Source: Methanogenium organophilum
GTDB lineage: Archaea; Halobacteriota; Methanomicrobia; Methanomicrobiales; Methanomicrobiaceae
DNA length: 64,000 nucleotides
NCBI RefSeq assembly: GCF_026684035.1
Contig: NZ_CP113361.1
Span: 1,240,001 to 1,304,000, forward strand
Reading direction: 5' to 3'
Shown: one piece after another, positions 47,601 to 56,382 of the stretch
Layout of the letters: each line of letters begins with the position of its first letter
How positions within the stretch are numbered: the stretch's first letter is position 1
Position numbers and translations under genes: made by a program
Notes under the pieces: generated by a model
What the model saw: the letters and a program-made list of their open reading frames with translations, nothing else
Database searches by the model: none
Told to the model about the DNA's origin: nothing

Positions 47601-49336
47601 CAGACGGGAACGGCGTGGGCGTCGTCTCCCTCTTTGTTACCAGTCACCACACGGAGATCGGTGCGGATGAAAACAGTATCTCCGGTATCGTCCTTGCGGG
47701 TATCAACGGCACACTCACGGATGCCGCCGCGGACCAGAACGCTGGACCGGGTATTGTCTGTGTCGACCCGGTGGCAGCGGTCCTCATGTACTTCAGCTTC
47801 TCCCCGGATGTTCTTCCGTCTGCGACGGCGGATGACGCGACCGTCCCCTCCCCGGAGACGATGGCACTCGTCTGTCAGCTCACCGGTGACGCAGATGCGG
47901 CATCTGCCGGGTCGGATGACCGGGAGACGGCATGGGATCTCATCGTGTGGGCAATGGAGTATATCTCCTCGTATGAGGGCGACATCACCGACCTGAATGA
48001 GACGGAAATCATGGACCTCATTCTCACCCATTACCTGATGGGTGCGGAACTGTCGGTCTCCGGCGTCTCGACGGACGATAACGGCTGGCAGGGCATCGTT
48101 GTGCTCTCCCCGTCCATCGTTGTCGAAGATGTCTCCGCATCCGGCAACGGGTATCACGGAATTGCGCTGATCAGCCCGTGGAAGGCGGTCGACGCGAGCG
48201 GCTTCGTGCACCCGGCAGAACCCGTCGGAGCCGAACGTCTGAGTGTTCGGGGAGTTTATTCCGTGGGTAACGGCGGCGCAGGTCTCTCTGTCGCCGGAGC
48301 AAACGAAGGAGATGTGATGAATATCTACGGCTCCGAAAACCTCGTGGGCTTACTCCTTGGTGATTCTGATAATCTCATGGTTTCGGATGGTACCTGGGAA
48401 GCAAACTGGGCTGCTTCGGTCGTGTGCGGCGGCAGTCGGGTCAATAATCTCATTCCGACTGGTGAATTCCTGCCGGACGGGGCACTCACTGACCCGACCG
48501 GTTCCTGCGACAACGTCTTTGCCTGCACCTATGTGGACGGGGGGATAGTTGTCCTTTCGAACTCCATCGGGAATACATTTGATGAGACATTCTTTGACGA
48601 AGCGCAGGATATTTCAGCAGATATCTCCGGAAACGGTCCTTATGTGCTCTACAGCACGTGCGGTTCCTGGGCCCCGCCGCTGCCCTCTCCAGAACCATGG
48701 GTTCATCTGGGCGGATGTGGCATCGGTGTCGTCGGCGTGGGCGGATGTAACACGACCGTGAACATCACGTATGACTACAACCACGGGTTCCCTGAGGGGA
48801 CCGGAAAAACCCTGTATCCCCAGTGGGCACCCAATTCCACGACATCATGGGATTTATGGCGGTTCAATCCGGTCGTGAATGACCCGGTCACGATGACCAT
48901 CGGACCCATGGAGGTGCCGGTGACCTGCCCTGCGGATGTTGCGGATGGTGAATTCTTCGACGTGATGTTCATTGCCCCCTTCTGGGCGGAAGAGCGAAGC
49001 AACGATAATCCGGGGTATTATATTTTCATGCAGTCGCTCTCTCACAATGCGACCGAGTTCACCGGTCCCGGCACGGTCCCGTCTGTGACGCCGGAAGCAA
49101 TCCCTAAGGCTCCGGTGACGGGTCCGCTCGATGGATCGGATGATGGTTCCGACAGTCCGGGAGCGAATCCGCAGTCCGGTGCCGACAGCGATTTCCCCTC
49201 CTCCGCGTCGTCCCCGGCTGGTGTGACGGCCACGGCGACCACCACCCCGGTGCCCACCACGACGCCAGCAGGAATTATACCGGTTGCAGGAGCAATCGGT
49301 ATTCTTAGTGCCGTCGCGGTGCTCCGCCGCCGGTAA
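44606..49336 (+). CDS. Giant beta-helix surface protein with C-terminal sorting tail
   Basis: A 1576-residue acidic exported protein. An AGAGGTGG site 5' of this ATG makes it preferable to the in-frame start at 44531. After a signal peptide (about 1-30, ending AMAATW) comes a right-handed parallel beta-helix built of short turns ending in NG (SGNGYPGFVAIGPN, DDNGYAGIVTIDP, DENGLFGMAVVYP). A larger repeat of about 190-240 residues recurs at least four times. The C-terminus has a Ser/Thr/Pro-rich stalk, then TPAGIIPVAGAIGIL and a final RRR. That resembles archaeosortase-processed CTERM tails (a PGF-CTERM-like variant). It is probably an S-layer or adhesion protein. Confidence 0.85.
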   Translation: MTRMRTGRLVVLVALCAVVCLAAPAMAATWVVNPDGTGDFTTVQAALDSDWTSGDTIEIAYAVYKEPVAVDAAGRELTIMGIPSPAGDLPVIDGMGGTIELPPLDPDGWYGCGECSMFLYNGDFAVSSICVTNASHNGLVARAGVSGRTVALTDVVATENGWHGINIIYYDEAVLTEVDAIENGWAGIHVVSTTFTEGTELLCQDNGDDGLQIRGGEAVLTSVLATGNGYRGVDVILEDLWVIPVDGEECSSALLTDIVATGNARDGLFVKGSGTSVAEISEVESTGNGDDGVVLNGFADFAVSDVTTGGNGAEIDIPVVPPIVGSDDGLSRACALCRDDDLLFTADADLAAGADSIVHDLRHAGNGLFVVQSINGTIESVDATDNMGAGILTDTTGDVVITDCSADANEYLGILTISVSDDYPVLSGLVSDIGLESDTDAMADALDTAFTEMTASVANATVVSEDEFILGEGVVVFVENVTENGPNVMLSSVSANDNGYTGIGVIAPYVVASDIAAGENGVCPTDVAGTLSGAGIVGASFVGEYSGVDAADNGGAGMAAASLVLAIENATLTGNGAEAYSDIHGPLFQTGLLSVSLVNEFLGVHSDQNAGSGILMTSVMTGCYECTASGNDYGGIVAMDPLSLGIAALLVHSDLSVVLDSAGISEEDRFYLESLSSPAMQDVMTCYGETDAFAASATADIETDDVTEEDVAVLIELIHQYMALSGCYMMESGADENGLFGMAVVYPNVAAYGFSADGNGYDGGSTLEALLGTGIFGLYLTGDFFDISVSENSGAGMVTVGVVSEYEKVTADDNGYAGIVTIDPVTLAAAVLGYFVVLDGDGLPIALAADDTADLAMHADITESAVAQEIVATYYTGAPAGEVTINKATLLTEDPMEILLEHIEFYFEYAGVYAEDVSASGNGYPGFVAIGPNVVMNGVIADDNGAANDDESDIIGLAAGSGVIGLSIVGEYIDIAASGNTGAGIATAGVLTDMAACEADGNGVGVVSLFVTSHHTEIGADENSISGIVLAGINGTLTDAAADQNAGPGIVCVDPVAAVLMYFSFSPDVLPSATADDATVPSPETMALVCQLTGDADAASAGSDDRETAWDLIVWAMEYISSYEGDITDLNETEIMDLILTHYLMGAELSVSGVSTDDNGWQGIVVLSPSIVVEDVSASGNGYHGIALISPWKAVDASGFVHPAEPVGAERLSVRGVYSVGNGGAGLSVAGANEGDVMNIYGSENLVGLLLGDSDNLMVSDGTWEANWAASVVCGGSRVNNLIPTGEFLPDGALTDPTGSCDNVFACTYVDGGIVVLSNSIGNTFDETFFDEAQDISADISGNGPYVLYSTCGSWAPPLPSPEPWVHLGGCGIGVVGVGGCNTTVNITYDYNHGFPEGTGKTLYPQWAPNSTTSWDLWRFNPVVNDPVTMTIGPMEVPVTCPADVADGEFFDVMFIAPFWAEERSNDNPGYYIFMQSLSHNATEFTGPGTVPSVTPEAIPKAPVTGPLDGSDDGSDSPGANPQSGADSDFPSSASSPAGVTATATTTPVPTTTPAGIIPVAGAIGILSAVAVLRRR

Positions 49337-49358
49337 TCTCCCCCATTTTTTTCTTTGG
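49337..49358 (+). terminator. T-rich terminator after giant surface-protein gene
   Basis: A run of seven T and a further T-rich stretch immediately follow the stop codon. Confidence 0.45.
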
Positions 49359-49394
49359 TAGTTCTGTATATGTGTGGTAAGAGTACAACAATGT

Positions 49395-49422
49395 ATATAT
49401 GTGTGCAATGACACACATATAT
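49395..49422. promoter_or_regulatory. Palindrome before trpB2, candidate operator or hairpin
   Basis: Two perfect 11-base inverted arms (49395-49405 and 49412-49422) with a six-base spacer end only three bases before the trpB2 ATG. A related half-site, tgtatatgtgtgg, lies upstream at 49365-49377. The position would let a bound regulator or an mRNA hairpin block transcription or translation initiation. Confidence 0.6.
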
Positions 49423-49425
49423 TCT

Positions 49426-50790
49426 ATGGAAACCAAGTATATTCTCGATGAGAATGACCTGCCACGGCAATGGTATAACATCCAGGCAGATCTCCCGGTG
49501 CCCCTCTCACCGGCCTACAACCCACAGACAAAGGAGCCCATCGGCCCGGAGGATCTCGCCCCGATCTTCGCTTCAGAACTGATCCGCCAGGAGGTGTCGA
49601 CCGAGCGCTACATCGACATCCCCGCAGAGGTGCGTGACATCCTCACCCTCTGGAGGCCCTCCCCTCTCTATCGTGCCCGCCGACTGGAGAAATTCCTGAA
49701 GACCCCTGCAAAGATCTTCTACAAGTATGAGGGAGTGAGTCCACCCGGGTCTCACAAACCGAATACGGCCATCGCCCAGGCCTACTATAATATGAAGGAC
49801 GGCATCGAGCGTATCTCAACCGAGACCGGTGCGGGCCAGTGGGGCTCGTCCCTTGCCTTTGCAACCCAGCTCTTCGATATGGAGTGCAAGGTCTACATGG
49901 TCCGGGGCAGTTATGACCAGAAACCCTACCGCAAGATGATGATGCAGTGCTGGGGAGCGGACTGCGTGGCCTCGCCCTCGCCGGACACCAATGCCGGCCG
50001 GACCCTTTTGGAGCAGGACCCGGATACCTCGGGCTCGCTCGGGATGGCGATATCTGAAGCGGTCGAAGACGCGGCAGGAAACTCCAACACGAACTACGCT
50101 CTTGGGTCGGTCTTAAACCACGTCTGCCTGCACCAGTCGGTGATCGGTCTGGAAACGCTGGAACAGCTTAAAATGGCGGGCGAGGAGACGGCAGACGTCA
50201 TCATCGGGTGTGCCGGGGGCGGTTCGAACTTTGCGGGTCTTGCCTTCCCGTTTATCCGGGAGAAGCTGGCCGGGCGGATGCCTGACTGCCAGATGATCGC
50301 AACCGAACCTGCCGCCTGCCCGACGCTCACGAAGGGACTGTATGCCTATGACTACGGGGATGTCTCCGGCTATACGCCGATCATGCAGATGTACACCCTT
50401 GGCCACGGGTTTGTCCCCCCCTCCATTCATGCGGGCGGACTGCGGTATCACGGGATGGCGCCCTTAGTCTCCCTGCTGCACCATGAAGGGCTCATCGACT
50501 CGGTCTCCAGTCACCAGAACGAGGTATTTAAGGCAGCGGTGGACTTCTGCCGCTCGGAGGGTATCATCGTCGCACCGGAGTCGGCGCATGCCATCAAGAC
50601 CGTGATAGATGTGGCGGAGGAATGCCGGCGCACCGGTGAAGAAAAGACCATCGTCTTCAACTGCTCGGGCCACGGCCACTTCGACCTCTCGTCATATGAG
50701 GCCTACTTCACAGGCGGTCTGCCGGACTATGAGTATCCCGCAGAGCTTATTGCCGCATCCCTCAAAGAACTGCCCGTGATCTCGCAATGA
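49426..50790 (+). CDS. trpB2: Tryptophan synthase beta chain, TrpB2 type
   Basis: PLP enzyme of 454 residues that makes tryptophan from indole and serine. It belongs to the longer TrpB2 class: it carries the extra N-terminal segment ([20 protein letters not shown]), and the PLP lysine is Lys111 in [10 protein letters not shown], where TrpB1 enzymes have a different context. [12 protein letters not shown] binds the phosphate. Earlier in-frame ATGs at 49399 and 49408 fall inside a palindrome, so [10 protein letters not shown] is taken as the start. No trpA or other trp gene is adjacent, so this copy may scavenge free indole. Its stop overlaps the next start as ATGA. Confidence 0.94.
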   Translation: METKYILDENDLPRQWYNIQADLPVPLSPAYNPQTKEPIGPEDLAPIFASELIRQEVSTERYIDIPAEVRDILTLWRPSPLYRARRLEKFLKTPAKIFYKYEGVSPPGSHKPNTAIAQAYYNMKDGIERISTETGAGQWGSSLAFATQLFDMECKVYMVRGSYDQKPYRKMMMQCWGADCVASPSPDTNAGRTLLEQDPDTSGSLGMAISEAVEDAAGNSNTNYALGSVLNHVCLHQSVIGLETLEQLKMAGEETADVIIGCAGGGSNFAGLAFPFIREKLAGRMPDCQMIATEPAACPTLTKGLYAYDYGDVSGYTPIMQMYTLGHGFVPPSIHAGGLRYHGMAPLVSLLHHEGLIDSVSSHQNEVFKAAVDFCRSEGIIVAPESAHAIKTVIDVAEECRRTGEEKTIVFNCSGHGHFDLSSYEAYFTGGLPDYEYPAELIAASLKELPVISQ

Positions 50791-51884
50791 AAATCGGTGT
50801 GGTGGTCAACCCGGTCGCGGGGATGGGCGGTGCAGTCGGACTGAAGGGAACGGACGGGCAGGTCGCAGAGGCGATCCACCGGGGGGCAGTCCCGGTCGCA
50901 CCGGACCGTGCCTCCCGGCTGCTCTCCCTGATCCGACCGGGAGTCCACACCTTTCTCACCGCAGGCGGCCCGATGGGGGAGGGCCTGCTGGCACAAGTCG
51001 GCATCCCGGCAGAGACGGTATATCAGCCGAAGGCGACAGAGACGACCGCGGAAGACACCCGCCGGGCCTGCCGGACATTTTGCGACCGGGGGGTGGAGCT
51101 CATCCTCTTCTGCGGGGGGGACGGGACCGCCCGTGATGTCTTTGCGGTAGTTGGTGACACCATCCCCATCCTCGGCGTCCCCTCCGGCGTGAAGATGTAT
51201 TCCGGTGTCTTTGCCCCGACCCCTGCAGCGGCGGCCGAATGCGTGAACCGGCTGGATGAGGCGGTGATGACCGATGCAGAGGTGATGGATATCGACGAGG
51301 AGGCCTACCGGGAGGGCCGTTTGTCGGTGCGTCTTGCAGGTATTGCCCGCTCGCCCGCCCTGACCGGCCACCTGCCATCATCCAAATGGGCAACGGATGC
51401 ACGCCATGAGGCCCGGGCGCAGGCAGATATTGCACGGTTTATCGGAGATATCATGCGTGATGACACCCTGTACCTCATCGGTGCCGGGAGCACGACCGCC
51501 GCTGTTATCCATGCACTCGGGGAGGAGGGCACCCTCCTCGGCATCGACGCCGTTTATGATGGGGATGTCATCGCCCGTGACCTCAATGAAGAGGGGATTC
51601 TCCGTCTGCTGGACGAGTATCCTCTCGTGCAGGCCATAATCTCGCCTATCGGGGCACAGGGGTTTGTGCTGGGCCGGGGGACCCAGCAGGTATCCCCTGC
51701 TGTTGTCCGTCGAATTGGGCCGGAGAACTTCATTATCATCGCAACCGAGGCCAAACTCTCCCGCACACCCACCCTCTATCTGGACACCGGTGACCCGGAT
51801 CAAAACCAGCGGTTCCCTGATTTCGTGCAGGTGGTCTGTGGGTATGCCATGGCCCGCCGCATGCCATTACTACACGAATCCTGA
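50787..51884 (+). CDS. ATP-NAD kinase-like (AcoX/COG3199) protein
   Basis: A 365-residue cytoplasmic protein of the NAD/diacylglycerol kinase superfamily. It starts [15 protein letters not shown], has the nucleotide motif [12 protein letters not shown] (about 111-122) and [13 protein letters not shown], and later GAGSTTAAV. This is the COG3199/AcoX-like subgroup rather than canonical NadK. Its phosphate acceptor is not established. The ATGA overlap with trpB2 shows tight coupling, although no link between this family and tryptophan is obvious. Confidence 0.85.
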   Translation: MKIGVVVNPVAGMGGAVGLKGTDGQVAEAIHRGAVPVAPDRASRLLSLIRPGVHTFLTAGGPMGEGLLAQVGIPAETVYQPKATETTAEDTRRACRTFCDRGVELILFCGGDGTARDVFAVVGDTIPILGVPSGVKMYSGVFAPTPAAAAECVNRLDEAVMTDAEVMDIDEEAYREGRLSVRLAGIARSPALTGHLPSSKWATDARHEARAQADIARFIGDIMRDDTLYLIGAGSTTAAVIHALGEEGTLLGIDAVYDGDVIARDLNEEGILRLLDEYPLVQAIISPIGAQGFVLGRGTQQVSPAVVRRIGPENFIIIATEAKLSRTPTLYLDTGDPDQNQRFPDFVQVVCGYAMARRMPLLHES

Positions 51885-51887
51885 TCT

Positions 51888-51906
51888 GCGATTTCGTTTT
51901 TTTTGA
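51888..51906 (+). terminator. T-rich terminator after kinase-like gene
   Basis: A run of eight T residues follows the stop codon closely and ends the trpB2 operon. Confidence 0.45.
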
Positions 51907-51995
51907 GATGTTCTGTTTCAGGTGATCGGTCGGGCCTGTTCTGAAAGTTTCTTCATCCCCGTTACCTTTTTTCTGTCAGGAAATCATTCCATTTG

Positions 51996-52547
51996 ATGAG
52001 AGACAGGTTTATCTGGGATGCTCTCCAGGAAGTGGGTATGGAGAATTCGCGGATTGGCACTGTGATTATGGTCCTCCCACTGGTGATTCTCATTCTGGCT
52101 CTTGTGATTGCTCTCTATAATGTGGGATTTGATGTGAATGCGGCAACCCTTCCGGAAAACCCTGTAGGGCCGCTGAATGAGACTCTGTCGTCACTTCTGC
52201 AGGCAGATGGGCCGCTTGTTAGTGGTGATGCGGTGGAAGGTGATCCTGCTGCAGGCACCGTCACTATGACGGGTAGAGTACAGAATCCGACCGCATATCC
52301 GCTGAGCGTGCAGAGCATCGAATACCGGGTAATTTCGGAAGACGGGAATGTTTCCGCCTTTCTTGCGGCGCCGGTGACGATCCCTCCCGAAGGGAGTGTG
52401 CCGGTTGTTCTGACGGGTCCGGCTTCACCTGATACAGTCCGTGACCTGAAATCAGGGAGTGTGGAAGGGACACTCTATTCTGAAATTGAGATAATGGGTA
52501 TCCGTATAACAACCGCGATGACCCGGCCGTGGAGTGTGGGGCCATGA
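51996..52547 (+). CDS. Membrane-anchored exoprotein, possibly LEA/WHy-like
   Basis: A 183-residue protein with one N-terminal membrane helix (about 25-48) and an external beta-sandwich-like domain. The pattern TVTMTGRVQNPTAYPLSVQSIEYRV followed by VTIPPEGSVPVVL recalls the LEA_2/WHy fold, but I cannot confirm it. An in-frame TTG precedes the ATG, and Met at 52038 (with AGGAAGTG upstream) is another possible start. Its stop overlaps the following membrane-protein gene as ATGA, so the two probably act together. Confidence 0.65.
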   Translation: MRDRFIWDALQEVGMENSRIGTVIMVLPLVILILALVIALYNVGFDVNAATLPENPVGPLNETLSSLLQADGPLVSGDAVEGDPAAGTVTMTGRVQNPTAYPLSVQSIEYRVISEDGNVSAFLAAPVTIPPEGSVPVVLTGPASPDTVRDLKSGSVEGTLYSEIEIMGIRITTAMTRPWSVGP

Positions 52548-53203
52548 TAGAGAAGAGACAGAAGTGGACCGTTGCAGACTGTAATATTCCCGGTGTGTTG
52601 GCGGGTATTGGCCTGATGGCACTCCCGTTTTTGGGATACTGGTGGTCGGTGCGGTTTGGTAACGGTGCCTTTATGCTGGAGGTTTCTCCGTTTATGCTGG
52701 GGATGTACGGGTTTGGGCAGGAGTTCTTCTCGCCTCTGATAGCGGCAGTGAATACCGCAATTATTATCATTATTGTCTTCTATGGAGCCCTTCTCCTCGT
52801 CGGGTCCGTCTTCCGGTGCAGCCGACAGTACCGTCAGCTCTCTGACCAGTTGGTAGGGATAGGAGCAAAAAAACCGATATGGCTGGTGCTGTTTTTTATG
52901 GTCACAATTGTTATCACTGGATTTGGCATTGAGTATTCCCTTCAGGAAACAGGTATTGAAATCTCTATGCCCATGATCATGGGGGATACGGTGGGAACCA
53001 TCACGACATTCGGCACAACGGTGCAGATACCGGTATCACTTTCCCTGAATTCAGCCTTTTGGTATGCATTGGTATTCGGTATCATTGCTGCATCTGCCGG
53101 AATATATCAGAAGAGACGGTACTATGGAGAGTCTGAAGATAACACAGCTGAGATACCAGCCGGTGATGCGCCCACAACGCCGGAGGGAGAAAAGCAACTT
53201 TGA
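52544..53203 (+). CDS. Polytopic membrane protein of unknown function
   Basis: A 219-residue protein with about four or five hydrophobic segments (roughly residues 14-35, 60-85, 110-130 and 165-188). It has a charged, probably cytoplasmic C-terminus rich in Glu and Pro. The start is set by the ATGA overlap with the previous gene. I see no transporter or enzyme motif. The pair with the LEA-like exoprotein may form a small envelope complex. Confidence 0.65.
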   Translation: MIEKRQKWTVADCNIPGVLAGIGLMALPFLGYWWSVRFGNGAFMLEVSPFMLGMYGFGQEFFSPLIAAVNTAIIIIIVFYGALLLVGSVFRCSRQYRQLSDQLVGIGAKKPIWLVLFFMVTIVITGFGIEYSLQETGIEISMPMIMGDTVGTITTFGTTVQIPVSLSLNSAFWYALVFGIIAASAGIYQKRRYYGESEDNTAEIPAGDAPTTPEGEKQL

Positions 53204-53210
53204 AACTGGT

Positions 53211-53239
53211 ATATATTTTTAAAAATTGTCTCTTTTTTT
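53211..53239 (+). terminator. T-rich terminator after membrane-protein pair
   Basis: Two T runs separated by an A-rich segment follow the stop codon. The first part also contains a tatatatt run that could act as a TATA element for the kinase gene downstream. Both readings are possible. Confidence 0.35.
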
Positions 53240-53485
53240 GTGTTCCAGTATGATATTGGGAACTTATATCGTGAGGAGGTTCGTCGGTGTTCATGGTGAC
53301 TTTTCCAGCCCTCTTCCGAACCGGTGAAAGGTATATGTATTATGTCCACCTTGTAATGTCCGCCAGACCTGAACGGGGGTTATGGTTTCTGGCATTGTTG
53401 TACCCTGCGGGTGGAATGGTTTTCCCGGTCCAAAGTCCGGAAAACCTGAAGTGTCTTTGCAGGGCAGAGGGGGTTTGGATAGATC

Positions 53486-54856
53486 ATGGGGGATCCTGTA
53501 CCGGATTACCGGGCGGCATTTCTGAACAATGCTGTACCAATGTGTATTATTGATGAAAACGGATATCTCTGCTCGGTAAACCGGGCGGCAACAGACTATT
53601 TCCGGAATACTCCTCCCGATCCGGATGAGATATCCCGGCTTTTTTCCTCCGGTGTCGGCGGAAGATCCATTTCTGATGGCAATGGGCCGGTGCTGGATGC
53701 AGCAGATGCAGTGCCGGTTTCCTGGCATGGAGAGGGTGCCCATCTTCTCGCAGCTGTGGATGTTACCCGTCATGCGAATGAGTCTGCCCGGTTGCGCAGC
53801 GTACTGGACCATATTCTGGTGGCAGAAGAGGGGGCGGGTATCGGGTTCTGGGATACCTATTTGCAGGAAAATACCCTGTCCGTTGACAGTGGGTGGGCGC
53901 ATCTTATTGGGTATGAAGTGGAGGAACTGGGGAAATCGGTGGATGAAATATTCATAAACCGGATTCATCCGAAAGACCGGGCTGGTGTGCAGGCATTCAT
54001 TGGACGCCTTGAAAAAGGCGCCACGCCTTCAGCGAGAGCAGAGTTTCGGATGCGTCACCGGGACGGCCGGTGGATTTGGGTTCGGTCAGTCTGCCGCGTA
54101 GTTGCCGATGACGGACGTGGTGTCCCTACGCGGGTGGCGGGTATTCATATGGATATTACACAGGAGCATGAAGTACTGGAGGCGCTTACGGAGGCAAAAA
54201 AGAAGATTCAGCTGCTATCGTCTGTCACCCGGCATGATATCCTCAATCAGGTATCGATCATTCTGATGTGTGATGAACTGGTACGGGGTGATATCGGAGC
54301 AGCATCGTTGCCACCGGAGAAAGCCGACCACTACTGGGATATGATGAATGCCGCAGCCCACACTATCGAACGGGTGATCTCCTTTACGCGTGACTATGAC
54401 TCCCTTGGGATGGAACCTCCCCGCTGGCAGAGCCTTGCAACCGTGGTACGAAATGCAGAGATTTTGCTTCATGGAACGGGTGTACCGGTCACCCTCTCCT
54501 GCGGGGATATGGAAGTCTTCGCCGACCCCCTCTTTGAGAAAGTGATCTATAATCTGCTGGAGAATGTGGGGCGTCACGCTGACGAGGCGGAGCATATTTG
54601 GATTGACTGTGAAGAGTACGAAGAGGGATGCGTGCTCATGCTCTCCGACGACGGAAAAGGAGTTCCTGTGGAGATGAAAGAGCGGATATTTGAGCGTGGA
54701 TATGGTTCCAACACGGGATTGGGCCTTTTTCTCTGTCGTGAAATGCTCGGAATCACCGGGATTACCATCACGGAATGCGGGACACCAGGGGAGGGAGCCG
54801 TTTTTCGGATGGTGTTCCCTCGGCACCATATCCGCGGGAGTGTTGACCCGTTATGA
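53486..54856 (+). CDS. PAS-domain sensor histidine kinase
   Basis: A 456-residue cytoplasmic kinase. A first PAS-like domain (about 8-105; MCIIDENGYLCSVNRAATDYF) and a second PAS-PAC unit (about 110-232; RMRHRDGRWIWVRSVCRVV) are followed by a methanogen-type phosphoacceptor helix SSVTRHDILNQVSII, with the likely His near residue 249. A HATPase_c domain then carries an IYNLLENVGRHAD N-box, LSDDGKGVP and a GLGLFLC G-box. No membrane helix is present. No response regulator is adjacent. Confidence 0.92.
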   Translation: MGDPVPDYRAAFLNNAVPMCIIDENGYLCSVNRAATDYFRNTPPDPDEISRLFSSGVGGRSISDGNGPVLDAADAVPVSWHGEGAHLLAAVDVTRHANESARLRSVLDHILVAEEGAGIGFWDTYLQENTLSVDSGWAHLIGYEVEELGKSVDEIFINRIHPKDRAGVQAFIGRLEKGATPSARAEFRMRHRDGRWIWVRSVCRVVADDGRGVPTRVAGIHMDITQEHEVLEALTEAKKKIQLLSSVTRHDILNQVSIILMCDELVRGDIGAASLPPEKADHYWDMMNAAAHTIERVISFTRDYDSLGMEPPRWQSLATVVRNAEILLHGTGVPVTLSCGDMEVFADPLFEKVIYNLLENVGRHADEAEHIWIDCEEYEEGCVLMLSDDGKGVPVEMKERIFERGYGSNTGLGLFLCREMLGITGITITECGTPGEGAVFRMVFPRHHIRGSVDPL

Positions 54857-54874
54857 TCTTTGGTTTTTTATGTG

Positions 54875-56287
54875 TTATTTCTGAAAGTCTATTACTTTCG
54901 GCTCCATGGTTTGCAGGTCGACGATGATGGCACGTGCCGGTGTCGGCTGGATGTTCATCTGTTTCTGAAATGCGGTCTGCGACTGCCATGTACCGGCATT
55001 TAATGCGAGCACTCCGCGATATTTGGCTATGCCAGAGATATGCACATGACCGGTATGGAGAATTTCGGGGATTGGATCTATCACAAGCCGATCCTCGCGG
55101 GACGCATAGATGGGAGTACGTTCCCCGTAGGTGCAGGTGAGATGACGGCGTTTGAGCATCTCCACCATTACCTCCTCCGGGTGTGTATAGGAGGCACCTG
55201 GGATGAGACCAATCATATCGTCAAAAGACCGGCCATGATACATAAGAACCGAAACACCCTGCAGTTTCACGACAGCCGGGTTTTCCACCATGGTGACATT
55301 CTCCGGGAGATTTGTACAGAACTGGGGGGGCAGAGCGGGCTGAGGTTCGGCGCCCCTGACGGCATCGTGGTTGCCGGGGGAGACCACGATCTGGATGTGG
55401 GAAGGCAGTTTCCGGAGCATATCAGCAAAGACCTCATACTGGCCGTAGATATTCTGGATGGTGAGCTCCTTGTCTTGATCAGGATAGATGCCGATACCGT
55501 CCACCACATCCCCTGCGATCATAAGATAACCTATATCTGGCTGTTCGTGCAGCCAGGCGGAGAACTTCTCCCACGCCTCCCCGAGGAATGTGTCGGAGCC
55601 CACATGGACGTCAGAGATGAACGCCGCCTTTCCCGGCGTCTCGCTCAGGTAGGGGGCATGGTTCACCGGTATATCCGGACGTGCAAGGGAGTTTGCAAAG
55701 AAGAGGTTACCGTCATTGGAGAGCTGCCCCGTGACTGCAATGACTTCGTCGGGGATGAGTCGCTCAGCTTCTGCAAAGTCCTCACGGTCTTTATTGAAGA
55801 GAACATTGATCATGCCAGTCGGGTCTTCGAGCATCGCCATCCGGTGGCCCTTGGTGGTATTTCTGACCTCCATCACCATGCCGATGAGGACGATCTCCAT
55901 ATTGTAGTAGCGGCTGTTTCTGGCAATCCCCCCGATCGGCATGGCGCCTGCGTAACTCTTTCTCGTCCGCAGGATTCCTGCGAGGCGATTGAAGCGGTCG
56001 CGAAAATAGTGGATGAAGTCCCTGAAGTCGACGCCGTTATTTTCCTGAGTGCCGACACCATATATGACATCGACGTTTGCTTCGGTGAGAAATCGCATTC
56101 CATCGCGTTCCCGGGTGAATCCGGGAATATGTTCGGGGAGAACAACGGTTGCATGCGGCGGCACAGCATCGACAATGGCAGGAATGAGCGAGAGGTCTCC
56201 CTGTTCGGAGATATATGAGACCACATCGGGGTGGACCTGCATCCCGCGATCCAGAAACCCGAGCACGATCTCCTGTGGACGCTGCAT
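54875..56287 (-). CDS. polB: DNA polymerase D small subunit DP1 (calcineurin-like exonuclease)
   Basis: Small subunit of archaeal family D polymerase, a replicative enzyme with 3'-5' proofreading activity in this chain. The middle carries an OB-fold-like region (GMVMEVRNTTKGHRMAMLEDPTG). The C-terminal half is a Mre11-like phosphoesterase with SDVHVGSD, GDVVDG, PGNHDA, MYHGRSFDD and HTGHVHISG metal-binding motifs. The frame extends to ATG 56353, but MQRPQEIVLGF at 56287 is preferred, giving about 470 residues and leaving 95 bases for divergent promoters. The large subunit DP2 is not in the window. Confidence 0.94.
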   Translation of the reverse strand: MQRPQEIVLGFLDRGMQVHPDVVSYISEQGDLSLIPAIVDAVPPHATVVLPEHIPGFTRERDGMRFLTEANVDVIYGVGTQENNGVDFRDFIHYFRDRFNRLAGILRTRKSYAGAMPIGGIARNSRYYNMEIVLIGMVMEVRNTTKGHRMAMLEDPTGMINVLFNKDREDFAEAERLIPDEVIAVTGQLSNDGNLFFANSLARPDIPVNHAPYLSETPGKAAFISDVHVGSDTFLGEAWEKFSAWLHEQPDIGYLMIAGDVVDGIGIYPDQDKELTIQNIYGQYEVFADMLRKLPSHIQIVVSPGNHDAVRGAEPQPALPPQFCTNLPENVTMVENPAVVKLQGVSVLMYHGRSFDDMIGLIPGASYTHPEEVMVEMLKRRHLTCTYGERTPIYASREDRLVIDPIPEILHTGHVHISGIAKYRGVLALNAGTWQSQTAFQKQMNIQPTPARAIIVDLQTMEPKVIDFQK

Positions 56288-56382
56288 GAAAATAGGTTGG
56301 GGTTCAGGGGGTAAAAACCCATATGAAGTGATGGTTTTTCCCTCACCTTTCATATGTTCTGAGGGGGTAATGGTACTCTATT

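Noticed and set aside
46631-48211. 526-codon minus-strand frame inside the giant surface gene
   Set aside because: Shadow of a GC-rich repetitive gene; Arg/His/Asp-rich product without motifs.
55040-56218. 392-codon frame on the plus strand
   Set aside because: It is antisense to the DP1 gene, whose phosphoesterase motifs are unambiguous; the antisense product has no recognisable composition or motif.
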